A stretch of DNA of 64,000 nt from Lachnospiraceae bacterium (GTDB lineage Bacteria; Bacillota; Clostridia; Lachnospirales; Lachnospiraceae). The notes below the pieces were generated by a model. It saw only the letters and a program-made list of their open reading frames with translations. It searched no databases and was not told where the DNA came from. Positions 16,240 to 24,578 of the stretch are shown here, one piece after another; the first letter of the stretch is position 1, and every line of letters starts with the position of its first letter. The DNA lies in the NCBI GenBank assembly GCA_017543445.1, contig JAFYGB010000009.1, forward strand, positions 1 through 64,000, written 5' to 3'. A program made the position numbers and the translations under genes.

Positions 16240-18939
16240 TCACAATAGGTGTTGGCGGATCTCTTCGTTGGTGCGGTCGATCTCGTCGCGTAGTTCGCGT
16301 GCGCTCATGCGCAGAGCGCCGCTGCCGTAAATGATGATCTGCTCGATGCCGTCGGAGGACGCAACGGTCACCTCCGCGTTTTTGATGATCTGCTTCGTCA
16401 CCTGTTCGATGAACTGGTCGGCGGTCTCCGCCTCCTTCGTGTAGACGACGTCGATGTTGCCGCGGCGGCGGATCTCGCCGGGATTGCCCTTGACTTTGTA
16501 GGCGTCGTAAACGAGGATCAGGTTCATCTTGCGGAAGCCCTGATAGTTGCTGAGGATCTCGATCAGCCGCTCGCGGGCGCCGGCGATGTCGGAGCGCACC
16601 ATCTCGCGCAGATCCTGCCACTCATGTCCGCGCAGGTCCGCATCCTGGGTCACGGAAAACAGGATGTTGTAGCCGTCCACCAGCAGGTAGCGCTCCCGCT
16701 TCTTCGCCGGCTTGTAAACATATTCCTTCTCGGGTTTTGTAGAGTCGAAAACCGTCCGTTTCTGTGTATTTGTATTATCTTTTTTATCGCCGTAGGTCCG
16801 GCGGAAAATGCTTTCCAGTTCGCGGTCTAATGCGGCACTTCTCGCGTAGCGCTCCCCCGGCGACAGCGGTTCTCCCTCGTCGGAACCAGTGTCGCCGGCC
16901 CCCGCATTGCCCCGTGCAGCCGTGGCAAATGAACCAAATTCATCCGTGGCCGCACTGCTCGTGTTCTTCTCTTTCGCAAACAAACCGCGCGGGATCACGC
17001 CCGCGGGATAATCCTGGATATGCGCGTAGTTCGGCACGTCCTGCCAGTCCACGACGAAGCCCGCGCCGTGGGCGCAGAACACGGACGATGCAGGATCGTC
17101 CAGGTCCGCCTCGGCCACGTAGCCGATGCTTTCCAGCACTTCGTCGGTATTATGGCATGGCAAATAACCGCCGGGCTCGACCGACAGTTCGCCAAATCCA
17201 CGTGTGTATAGCATGACCTCCTTGCGGTATTCCCGCATCGTAGAGACCGGACAGGTCCCAGTCAATGTCGCAAATTCGGGCGTGTGCTCGCCCTGCTCGA
17301 ATTTCGCCCCCATGCGCTCTAAGTCCGTCATGGCCCGCCCGAGCTGGTCGGTCTGCACCTTCAGGTTAAAACTGTAGATCGGCTCCAGCAGAACATTGTC
17401 CGCGGACATCAGGCCCTGACGCACGGCGCGGTAGGTTGCCTGGCGGAAATCGCCGCCCTCCGTGTGCTTCGGGTGCGCGCGCCCGTCGATCAGCGTCAGC
17501 CGCACGTCGGTCAGTTCCGACCCCGTCAGCACGCCGCGATGGCGCTTCTCCATCAGATGTGTCAGGATGAGGCGCTGCCAGTTCATCTCCAGTTCGTCCA
17601 CCGACACGCGGCTTTCATATTGCAGCCCGCTCCCCGCCGGCAGCGGTTCCATCAGCAGATGGACCTCCGCGTAATGGCGCAGCGGCTCGTAATGCCCGCG
17701 CCCGATCACTGGGCGGCTTATGGTCTCTTTATATACGATCGCGCCGGCATCGAACGACACGTCGACCCCGAAGCGGTCCGCGATCATGGTCTTCAATATC
17801 TCCATCTGGACCTCGCCCATGACCTGCACCTCGATGTGGCCGCCGCGCTCGTCCCAGTTTAAACGCAGCATCGGGTCCTCTTCTTCCAGCAGGCGAATGC
17901 GCCCCCAGAACACGTGCGGATCGACGCCCGCCGGCAGGATCAGGCCGTACGTCAGCACCGGCCGCAGGACCGGTCCGCGCCCGTCGTCCTTACTCTCGTA
18001 TCCCAGATAATCGCCGCATTGTGTCGTGCTCAGCCCGATCGCCGCGCAGATATCGCCCGCGCGCACCTCCTGCACTTCCGTGAAGCCGACGCCCGAGTAC
18101 AGCCGAAGGCGGTTGATCTTCTCCTCGGTAAATGCGAGTTTTTCGCGCACGCGAAGCACGCCGCCCGTGACCTTCATAAAGGTCAGGCGGTTCCCTTTAT
18201 CATCATGCGAGATCTTATACACTCTCGCGCCGAATTCGGCCGGATAATCCTTCGGACGCATATAGGTCGCAAAACCGTCCATAAACGCGTCTACGCCCGT
18301 TATACGCAGCGCAGAACCGAAATAACAGGGGAAGACCTTCCGCGCGGCGACAGCCGCCGCGATCTCCTCCTCATCCGGCGCATGTCCCGCCAAAAACTCC
18401 TCCAGCATCGCCTCGTCACAGAGGGCAATGCTTTCCGCGAACGCTGCGCCGTCCGGCGCGTCGGTAAAATCAACGATGCGGTCCGAAAGTGCGCGCGTCA
18501 GTTCCTGCAGCGACGCTTCCCTGTCCGTCCCCGGCTGGTCCATCTTATTTACAAACAAAAACACCGGCACATGGTGACGCGCCAACAGCCGCCATAGCGT
18601 CAGCACGTGACCGGACACCCCGTCCGCCGCACTGATGACCAGGATCGCATAGTCCAGTACCGCCAGTGTTCGCTCCGTTTCCGCCGAAAAATCGACATGT
18701 CCGGGCGTGTCCACCAGCACAAAATTAACATTCTTATACGTAAAGCGCGCCTGCTTGGAGAAGATCGTGATGCCGCGCGCACGCTCCATCGCATCATTGT
18801 CCAAGTAGGCGTCCTTATGATCCACGCGCCCCGGCGTCCGGATCACGCCCGCAGTGTAGAGCATGCTCTCTGCGAGGGTGGTCTTGCCCGCGTCCACGTG
18901 CGCCAATATTCCGATCGTGATCGTTTCGGATCTGCTCAC
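16240..18939 (-). CDS. TetM/EF-G-like ribosomal GTPase fused to a YacP/Rae1-type NYN nuclease domain
   Basis: An 899-residue two-part protein. Residues about 1-650 form an EF-G/TetM-type GTPase: P-loop AHVDAGKTT (13-21), RGITI switch, DTPGHVD, NKMD, then the later EF-G domains. This group rescues or remodels ribosomes; TetM and TetO remove tetracycline. A flexible linker with LDRELESIFRRTYG follows. Residues about 749-899 form an NYN (PIN-like) domain: LLVDGYNILF (Asp755), LILVYDAY, TADQFIEQVTKQI and VTVASSD supply the acidic metal site. The best-known relative, B. subtilis YacP/Rae1, cuts mRNA in the ribosomal A site. The pairing suggests a GTPase-delivered A-site RNase, but drug resistance cannot be claimed. 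Start ATG 18939; only a weak ribosome site (GGGGGAC) is visible. A terminator of the upstream gene lies at 18988. Confidence 0.85.
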   Translation of the reverse strand: MSRSETITIGILAHVDAGKTTLAESMLYTAGVIRTPGRVDHKDAYLDNDAMERARGITIFSKQARFTYKNVNFVLVDTPGHVDFSAETERTLAVLDYAILVISAADGVSGHVLTLWRLLARHHVPVFLFVNKMDQPGTDREASLQELTRALSDRIVDFTDAPDGAAFAESIALCDEAMLEEFLAGHAPDEEEIAAAVAARKVFPCYFGSALRITGVDAFMDGFATYMRPKDYPAEFGARVYKISHDDKGNRLTFMKVTGGVLRVREKLAFTEEKINRLRLYSGVGFTEVQEVRAGDICAAIGLSTTQCGDYLGYESKDDGRGPVLRPVLTYGLILPAGVDPHVFWGRIRLLEEEDPMLRLNWDERGGHIEVQVMGEVQMEILKTMIADRFGVDVSFDAGAIVYKETISRPVIGRGHYEPLRHYAEVHLLMEPLPAGSGLQYESRVSVDELEMNWQRLILTHLMEKRHRGVLTGSELTDVRLTLIDGRAHPKHTEGGDFRQATYRAVRQGLMSADNVLLEPIYSFNLKVQTDQLGRAMTDLERMGAKFEQGEHTPEFATLTGTCPVSTMREYRKEVMLYTRGFGELSVEPGGYLPCHNTDEVLESIGYVAEADLDDPASSVFCAHGAGFVVDWQDVPNYAHIQDYPAGVIPRGLFAKEKNTSSAATDEFGSFATAARGNAGAGDTGSDEGEPLSPGERYARSAALDRELESIFRRTYGDKKDNTNTQKRTVFDSTKPEKEYVYKPAKKRERYLLVDGYNILFSVTQDADLRGHEWQDLREMVRSDIAGARERLIEILSNYQGFRKMNLILVYDAYKVKGNPGEIRRRGNIDVVYTKEAETADQFIEQVTKQIIKNAEVTVASSDGIEQIIIYGSGALRMSARELRDEIDRTNEEIRQHLL

Positions 18940-18987
18940 TGTAAGTCCCCCATATATGCCGCCCTGCCGGGCGCTGATGATTACGAA

Positions 18988-19026
18988 TCAAAAACGAGCA
19001 GGAAAAATGCTCTTCCTACTCGTTTA
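18988..19026 (-). terminator. Terminator after the first NlpC/P60 gene
   Basis: Minus strand AAACGAGTAGGAA pairs with TTCCTGCTCGTTT, followed by TTTG. It separates the hydrolase from the TetM-like gene. Confidence 0.85.
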
Positions 19027-19093
19027 TTATACTTTATGTCGGACCTTTTCACAAGTCAGCCTTGTGTCTTCCGATCCGGGTTTGTCTTAACTC

Positions 19094-20527
19094 TTACGGC
19101 AAGAACGATACCGCGCAGCAAGGTGTGCGATAGAACGCATCCCAGATGCAGATGCCGAAGTTTTCATTTGCCGCGTGAACGATCTTACCGTTGCCGATGT
19201 AGAGCGCCACGTGGTTGATCCTGCCGTTCGTATCGTAGAACAAAAGGTCGCCGGGACGCAGTGTCTTCAGGTTCACCGCGACAGGTGTTCCAGTCGCCGC
19301 CTGGTTACGGGACGTACGCTCGATCTTGTAACCGAACTTCTGATAAACACGCATCACGAAACCGGAGCAATCCGTTCCGTTGATGAGATCCGAGCCGCCG
19401 TAGCGGTACGGGTTGCCGACGAACTGCACAGCATATGCGCAAAGCTGCTGACGGAACTCATCTGCCTTCCTGCGGGCCTCGGCAGCCTTACGCTCTGCGG
19501 CCGCCTTACGCTCTGCTTCCTTACGCGCTTCCTCTGCCAGTCTCGCCTCTTCCGCCAGTCTCGCTTCCTCTGCCTCACGCGCCAGCTGCTCCTGATAAGC
19601 AATTTCGGCCGCGATACGCTCTTCATCGAGGCTGATCGCCTGCGAATATAAGTATTCCAGTTTCACATAATCGCGGTGGATATATCCGAAATAGTCCTTA
19701 TCCAGCTCGATCTTATAGAACTCGCCCTCTTCTCCTACGATGGTCGCCTTCGTTCCGAAGCCCAGTGTCGTGAGGATATTGCTATCATCCGAAAGGTCCG
19801 GCGTGCTGCGCAAACGCAGGTTCTTCGCATCCACCGTGCCAATGCGAGTCGAGATATCGTTCCGCATAGCCAGCGCGTTGTCGCCGATCGCGAAAAACTC
19901 AGCCTTTACATAACCATCTACCGTGCCGGAATGGATCCGGTACCACGCACCATCCGTACCCGGCACCTCCTCCAGAACATCGGCTACTGCCTTCGCGTAG
20001 ATCTTTCCGACCTTCTCTGCCGAAGAACTCGGAGCAGTACGGATATTTACATAAGTCTCTCTGGGCAGGCTGACCGCCATACCCTTATAGCCGGCTTCCA
20101 CCGCCTGTGTCGGTTCCGGAAGCACGTCGGGCAATGTATCCACAACAGATATCACGGGCAAATCTTCCAATTCCACGCTCGACGGCTGTGTCGCATTCGA
20201 CGAGGCCGCGGACGATAAAGTCGTGGGCTGAATGTTGATACGCTCAAACAATTCCGTGGAATCATAAGTGAATCCGGCCAGTACAGACCGATCGAAAGGC
20301 ACAGAAGTAACAGCCACCTCCTTAGGGTCGCTTTCCTCTGTGCCTTTTATTTCTATGTTTTGTTCGTCTTCTTCCGTAGTTACCGGAGCGTCAGCAGAAA
20401 GGCCCGTTTCTGGGTCCGCAGTTTTCTCTGCCAATATCCGGGAGCCTCCCGGCGGGGCCACTGCAGATACGGCAAGCATACCCGCAAGTCCGAAGCCGAT
20501 CAGGCTGAATTTGTTATGTCTTCTCAT
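19094..20527 (-). CDS. Secreted NlpC/P60 endopeptidase with SH3b domains
   Basis: A 477-residue exported peptidoglycan hydrolase cutting stem-peptide bonds. It has a signal peptide (about 1-30), a Thr/Ser-rich stretch, two SH3b repeats (about 145-290; YVNIRTAPSSSAEKVGKIY and NLRLRSTPDLSDDSNIL), a Glu/Arg/Ala coiled coil (about 300-360), and a C-terminal NlpC/P60 domain with Cys in GTDCSGFV and His residues in INHVALYIG and IVHAA. The start is ATG 20527, which has AGGTG eight bases upstream; the TTG two codons earlier is too close. It is a near twin of the next gene and shares promoter architecture (20601-20661), so both are probably under WalRK-like control. Confidence 0.93.
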   Translation of the reverse strand: MRRHNKFSLIGFGLAGMLAVSAVAPPGGSRILAEKTADPETGLSADAPVTTEEDEQNIEIKGTEESDPKEVAVTSVPFDRSVLAGFTYDSTELFERINIQPTTLSSAASSNATQPSSVELEDLPVISVVDTLPDVLPEPTQAVEAGYKGMAVSLPRETYVNIRTAPSSSAEKVGKIYAKAVADVLEEVPGTDGAWYRIHSGTVDGYVKAEFFAIGDNALAMRNDISTRIGTVDAKNLRLRSTPDLSDDSNILTTLGFGTKATIVGEEGEFYKIELDKDYFGYIHRDYVKLEYLYSQAISLDEERIAAEIAYQEQLAREAEEARLAEEARLAEEARKEAERKAAAERKAAEARRKADEFRQQLCAYAVQFVGNPYRYGGSDLINGTDCSGFVMRVYQKFGYKIERTSRNQAATGTPVAVNLKTLRPGDLLFYDTNGRINHVALYIGNGKIVHAANENFGICIWDAFYRTPCCAVSFLP

Positions 20528-20600
20528 TCGCAAAACACCTAAATCTATAATATCCTCGAGGTGGGGAACCTCGGTATAAATCGTAAACTATTTACGCAAA

Positions 20601-20661
20601 TGTTACAAATGTTACAGAAATGTTACAACGGGATTATAGCAAATCCCGAAACAAATGTCAA
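20601..20661 (-). promoter_or_regulatory. Promoter with WalR-like boxes, first NlpC/P60 gene
   Basis: Minus strand TTGACA (20656-20661)-N17-TATAAT (20633-20638). Just downstream of the -10, covering the start site, are three TGTAACA repeats (20621-20627, 20610-20616, 20601-20607). Two are spaced TGTAAC-N5-TGTAAC, matching the WalR consensus TGTWAH-N5-TGTWAH. Position after the -10 suggests repression. Confidence 0.75.
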
Positions 20662-20693
20662 TACCCTCCGAAAAAAAGGCGAAAAATGTTTCG

Positions 20694-20731
20694 AAAAAAA
20701 CGGGTGAGGAGCATGATCCCCTCACCCGTTA
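20694..20731 (-). terminator. Terminator after the second NlpC/P60 gene
   Basis: Minus strand ACGGGTGAGG/CCTCACCCGT hairpin followed by seven T. Confidence 0.95.
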
Positions 20732-20758
20732 TTAATGTTTTTTATGAGTCTGTATCCC

Positions 20759-22624
20759 TTAAGGCAGGAATGTTACCGCCTTACAAGGGGTACGATAGAA
20801 TGCATCCCAAATGCAAATGCCAAACTTATCATTCGCTGCGTGAACGATCTGGCCGTTGCCGATGTAGAGGGCAACGTGTGTGATCCTTCCATCCGTATCG
20901 TAGAACAACAAGTCGCCGGGACGCAAGGTATTCAGATCTACCGGAACCGGAGTTCCGGCTGCCGCCTGGCTCTTAGAAGTACGTGTCGTACTGATGCCAA
21001 ACTGCTGGAATACACGCATTACGAAACCGGAGCAATCCGTTCCATGCAGGAGGTCGGTTCCACCGAGGATGTACGGGTTGCCGACGAACTGCTTCGCATA
21101 TTCACAGATCGCAAGACGAAGCTGGTCTGCTTCACTGATCGGAGTCGGCGGGTTCGGCTGCGTTTCCGGCGGTGTCTCCACAGGCTGCGTCTCTACCGGA
21201 CGCTCGATCGCCGTAACTACAAACTGCGTCATCTGATCGCCGAGCTGAACCGGGTAAACGATATCTCCCGCTACCATGGGAACGCCGATCAAATTACATG
21301 CCCAACCGTTGGGGTTCGTTTCTGTATGACCATCCAGGTAGTAAGCAATGATCTCAACTTCATTAACATTTACCGCATCACCGACATATTTCTGACCGCC
21401 GATGTAGCGCGCGGATACCTGGACGAGGGTCGTTCTGGCGATCGCAGCTTCTGCCTCTGCCGCCGCTCTGGATGCAGCCTCCGCTGCCTTACGGGACTCT
21501 TCTGCGAGGCGAGCTTCCTCTGCCTTACGGGCTTCCTCTGCCTTACGGGCTGCCTCTGCCTCTGCAGCAAGACGGGACTCCTCAGCAGCTCTCGCTTCTT
21601 CTGCGAGACGAGCCTCTTCCGCTTCACGCTCGAGCTGTTCCTGGTATGCCTTCTCAGCCGCGAGACGCTCCTCGTCGAGACTGATCGCATGACCAAATTG
21701 ATATTCGATATCTACGTAATCACGATGGATATAGCCAAAATAGCCTTCATCCAACTCGATCTTGTAGAATTCTCCTTCTTCACCAACGATTACCGTTTGC
21801 GTTCCGCGGGCAAGTTTTGTAACGATGTTATTCTTGTTCGCCACGCTCGGCGTGCTGCGCAGATTCAGGTTGTAAGCATTTACCGTACCGATGCGCGTCG
21901 CGATGGCGTCTTTCATGGCCAATGCGGCCTCACCGATCACGAAGAATTCGGCTTTTACATAACCGGTAACGGTTCCGGAGGTGATCAGGAACCAGGCCCC
22001 ACCCTCACCGGGAACTTCTTCTAAAACATCTGCTACGGCGTTCGAATAGATCTTACCGACTTTCTTCGCCGATGCACTCGGAGCTGTACGCACATTTACA
22101 TACGCTTCCGGCGGCTGGCTGATCGCCATACCCTTATATCCGACGTGCGGCGGTTCGGTAGGTGCTTCCGTCGGTGCTTCTGTGGGCGGAACAACAACTT
22201 CAGGCGTAGTCTCTACGATCGGTTCGGTCGGTTCTTCCACCGGCGGCACCATCGTCTCCTCCCGGATCGGTTCCGGCGGCTCCGTTTCCGTCGGCGTAGG
22301 CGCCGTAGGATGGATATGGATCCGCGCCAGTAATTCCGTCGAATCATAGGTGAAATCCGACTCCAGATAGCGATTTAAGGCCACAGCGGCTCCAGCCATA
22401 ACGATCTCCAGATCGCTGGCATCTACCACTTCATTTGTATTCTCTTTTGGATCAGCAAGATCAGCAGAAGTCACATCCGTATCCAGCGTTACCTGGATCG
22501 TTTCCGGGTCCTCCGATACCGGATCGGCGTATACCCGGCAGCCTCCAAACGAAGTCGAGGCGGACAATGCAAGCACTCCCGCCAGGCCGAGGCTGATCAA
22601 GCTGTGTTTGGTACGTCTTATCAT
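20759..22624 (-). CDS. Secreted NlpC/P60 endopeptidase with SH3b and Ig-like domains
   Basis: A 621-residue paralogue of the gene at 19094. It has a signal peptide (about 1-30), a Pro/Glu/Thr stalk, SH3b repeats (YVNVRTAPSASAKKVGKIY and NLNLRSTPSVANKNNIV), a long Ala/Glu/Arg coiled coil (about 320-400), an Ig-like insert (about 400-480, VSARYIGGQKYVGDAVNVNE) absent from its twin, and NlpC/P60 (Cys in GTDCSGFV, His in ITHVALYIG and IVHAA). Start ATG 22624 with AGGTGA upstream. The coiled coil plus NlpC/P60 layout resembles CwlO-type hydrolases. The leader of about 165 nt contains a small terminator-like hairpin. Confidence 0.93.
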   Translation of the reverse strand: MIRRTKHSLISLGLAGVLALSASTSFGGCRVYADPVSEDPETIQVTLDTDVTSADLADPKENTNEVVDASDLEIVMAGAAVALNRYLESDFTYDSTELLARIHIHPTAPTPTETEPPEPIREETMVPPVEEPTEPIVETTPEVVVPPTEAPTEAPTEPPHVGYKGMAISQPPEAYVNVRTAPSASAKKVGKIYSNAVADVLEEVPGEGGAWFLITSGTVTGYVKAEFFVIGEAALAMKDAIATRIGTVNAYNLNLRSTPSVANKNNIVTKLARGTQTVIVGEEGEFYKIELDEGYFGYIHRDYVDIEYQFGHAISLDEERLAAEKAYQEQLEREAEEARLAEEARAAEESRLAAEAEAARKAEEARKAEEARLAEESRKAAEAASRAAAEAEAAIARTTLVQVSARYIGGQKYVGDAVNVNEVEIIAYYLDGHTETNPNGWACNLIGVPMVAGDIVYPVQLGDQMTQFVVTAIERPVETQPVETPPETQPNPPTPISEADQLRLAICEYAKQFVGNPYILGGTDLLHGTDCSGFVMRVFQQFGISTTRTSKSQAAAGTPVPVDLNTLRPGDLLFYDTDGRITHVALYIGNGQIVHAANDKFGICIWDAFYRTPCKAVTFLP

Positions 22625-22690
22625 CCGTTAATCACCTGACTCTTACAAGCGTCCCCACAGGGACCATGCAAAACAAAAACCATATATACA

Positions 22691-22722
22691 GTCGACAAAA
22701 ACTCCCAAAAGGGAGTGTCGAC
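22691..22722 (-). promoter_or_regulatory. Hairpin in the leader of the second NlpC/P60 gene
   Basis: Minus strand GTCGAC-ACTCCC-TTTT-GGGAGT-TTTTGTCGAC. The inner 6-bp stem plus T5 looks like a weak terminator, while the outer GTCGAC arms can also pair. A further GTCCC/GGGAC hairpin lies at 22651-22665. Attenuation is possible but unproven. Confidence 0.4.
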
Positions 22723-22762
22723 CATCGAACTCGCAGCGTCACGCGGCGAATTTTTAAGCAAG

Positions 22763-22823
22763 TATTACAAATGTTACAAAACTGTTACAATTGGATTATA
22801 GCAAACTCAGAAATAAAAGTCAA
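22763..22823 (-). promoter_or_regulatory. Promoter with WalR-like boxes, second NlpC/P60 gene
   Basis: Minus strand TTGACT (22818-22823)-N17-TATAAT (22795-22800), then TGTAAC-N5-TGTAAC (22783-22788 and 22772-22777) plus a third degenerate copy (22763-22768). Spacing and position match the promoter at 20601-20661 almost exactly. Confidence 0.75.
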
Positions 22824-22900
22824 CACTTTCCGACGTAAAATGCACAAAATCGTTCTAAAAACGCTTGAATTTCTGCAGTTTTTCGGAATAAAATGCAGTT

Positions 22901-23824
22901 TTACAAACTCTCGATATAATTTCCGGCCATAGAAACCGCAACGGCGCCATCGGAAACGGCAGTCACGATCTGTCGCAATTTTTTCGTGCGAAGGTCACCG
23001 GCAACGTAAACACCGGGGGCAGATGTCGCACAATCCTCGCCGGCGATGATGTAGCCGGCCTCGTCCATATCCACGAGCCCCTGGAAGCACTCCGAGACCG
23101 GAGTGATCCCGACTGCGATAAACAGGCCGTCCACCGGATACGCCAGGCTGGCACCGGAATTCGACCGAATGATGATATTTTCCACTTTTGTATCGCCCTG
23201 AACTTCCGTCACATTTGCGTTCCAGACCACTTCGACATTTTCCATGGCGAACAGACGGTCCTGCAGGGATTTCGCCGCACGCAGGCGGTCTCTGCGGTGA
23301 ATGAGCGTAACTTTGCTGCACAGGCGCGCCAGATAGATCGCGTCTTCTACGGCCACATCGCCGCCGCCTACGACCGCGACTTCCTTACCCTTAAAGAACG
23401 CGCCGTCACAGGTCGCACAGTAGGACACGCCCTTACCGGCAAATGTATCCTCTCCGGGAATTCCGAGGAGGCGATGCACGGTTCCGGTGGCCGCCACGAT
23501 CGTGCGGGTCTCGTATGTGTCTGCGCCACCCTTCACGCGATAGAACGGCTTCCCGTTTTCATCCTTGCAAGCCTCGATCGAACGAACTTCGTCCATTACG
23601 AACGAAGCCCCGGCTCCGTCCGCGTGTTCTCGGAACTTCGTGCCGAGGTCGAAACCGTTCATGCCCGGAAGGCCTAAATAATTATCTACTTCATAAGTCA
23701 GGAGCACCTGCCCCCCGCTCACGAACTCTTTTTCGATCACGATGCTGTCGAGTCCTGCCCGCTTCGCATACACTGCTGCCGACAGGCCCGCAGGCCCGGA
23801 ACCGATGATGATCATATCCAACAT
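22901..23824 (-). CDS. trxB: Thioredoxin reductase-like flavoprotein
   Basis: A 307-residue FAD/NAD(P)H enzyme with the TrxB layout: FAD-binding IIGSGPAGLSAAVYAKRA at the N-terminus, redox pair CATC in SYCATCDGAFF, NADPH-binding VVGGGDVAVEDA, and the second FAD motif APGVYVAGDL. It reduces thioredoxin in the cytoplasm. The start is ATG 23824, with GGAG nine bases upstream; the TTG at 23839 overlaps that site. It is the last gene of the row 27004-amidase-ABC ATPase-trxB, 40 bp after the ATPase. A ferredoxin-dependent relative cannot be ruled out, but the NADPH motif is complete. Confidence 0.9.
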   Translation of the reverse strand: MLDMIIIGSGPAGLSAAVYAKRAGLDSIVIEKEFVSGGQVLLTYEVDNYLGLPGMNGFDLGTKFREHADGAGASFVMDEVRSIEACKDENGKPFYRVKGGADTYETRTIVAATGTVHRLLGIPGEDTFAGKGVSYCATCDGAFFKGKEVAVVGGGDVAVEDAIYLARLCSKVTLIHRRDRLRAAKSLQDRLFAMENVEVVWNANVTEVQGDTKVENIIIRSNSGASLAYPVDGLFIAVGITPVSECFQGLVDMDEAGYIIAGEDCATSAPGVYVAGDLRTKKLRQIVTAVSDGAVAVSMAGNYIESL

Positions 23825-23864
23825 AGGTAAACTCTCCAAATCGTATCCTGCGTACCGCGCATCC

Positions 23865-24569
23865 CTACCACTCGATCTCCTCGATCGGTATCGGATACGG
23901 GTTCAGGACGGTTTTCTCCACGCGATTATTCTTCATGTAGATCACGCGGTCCGCCATAGGTGTAAGCGCGGTGTTATGTGTGATCAGTACCACCGTCATC
24001 TTCTCCTTGCGGCACATATCCTGCAGCAGCTGCAGGATCTTCTTACCGGTTACATAATCAAGTGCACCCGTCGGCTCGTCACAAAGCAGGAGCTTCGGTT
24101 TTTTCGCCAGCGCACGTGCGATCGACACACGCTGCTGTTCGCCGCCCGAAAGCTGCGCGGGAAAATTATCCGAGCGGTCCGTAAGACCGACCGCTTCTAA
24201 CGCTTCCATCGGATCCATGGGATCCTTGCAGATCTGCGTAGCCAGTTCGACATTTTCCTTTGCGGTCAGATTTGCGACCAGATTATAAAACTGAAATACA
24301 AAACCGATGTCGTAACGGCGATACGCGATCAATTCCCGACGGGACAGTTTGCTGATGTCGCGTTCGTCCACGATGATCTCGCCCTGATCGCAGCGGTCGA
24401 TGCCGCCCAGAATGTTGAGCGTCGTCGTCTTACCGGCGCCGGAAGCGCCCACGATCACGGCCAGCTCGCCCTTCTTGATCTCGAAGCCGGCCCCGTTCAG
24501 CGCGTGGATCTCGACTTCGCCCATTCGGTAGATCTTGTGGACATCGTTAAATGTGATATATTCCGCCAA
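23865..24569 (-). CDS. ABC transporter ATPase of the LolD/MacB type, without a permease
   Basis: A 234-residue ATP-binding subunit: Walker [12 protein letters not shown]-loop [11 protein letters not shown], signature LSGGEQQR, Walker [13 protein letters not shown], switch His in LITHN. The FNLVANLT-type Q-loop and EPTGALD are typical of the MacB/LolD/FtsE family that works with FtsX-like permeases. No permease gene adjoins: the neighbours are an amidase (9 bp upstream) and trxB (40 bp downstream). By analogy with FtsEX, which activates wall hydrolases, pairing with an amidase is suggestive only. Start ATG 24569. Confidence 0.88.
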   Translation of the reverse strand: MAEYITFNDVHKIYRMGEVEIHALNGAGFEIKKGELAVIVGASGAGKTTTLNILGGIDRCDQGEIIVDERDISKLSRRELIAYRRYDIGFVFQFYNLVANLTAKENVELATQICKDPMDPMEALEAVGLTDRSDNFPAQLSGGEQQRVSIARALAKKPKLLLCDEPTGALDYVTGKKILQLLQDMCRKEKMTVVLITHNTALTPMADRVIYMKNNRVEKTVLNPYPIPIEEIEW

Positions 24570-24578
24570 AGCGACCTC

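Noticed and set aside
16109..16621. 170-codon Arg-rich frame
   Set aside because: It is an out-of-frame shadow of the NYN domain and the palindromic repeats, with biased Arg/Asp content typical of such shadows.
20528..20600. c-di-AMP (ydaO) riboswitch before the first NlpC/P60 gene
   Set aside because: The leader is too short and only a small CGAGGT/ACCTCG hairpin is present; conserved ydaO elements were not seen.
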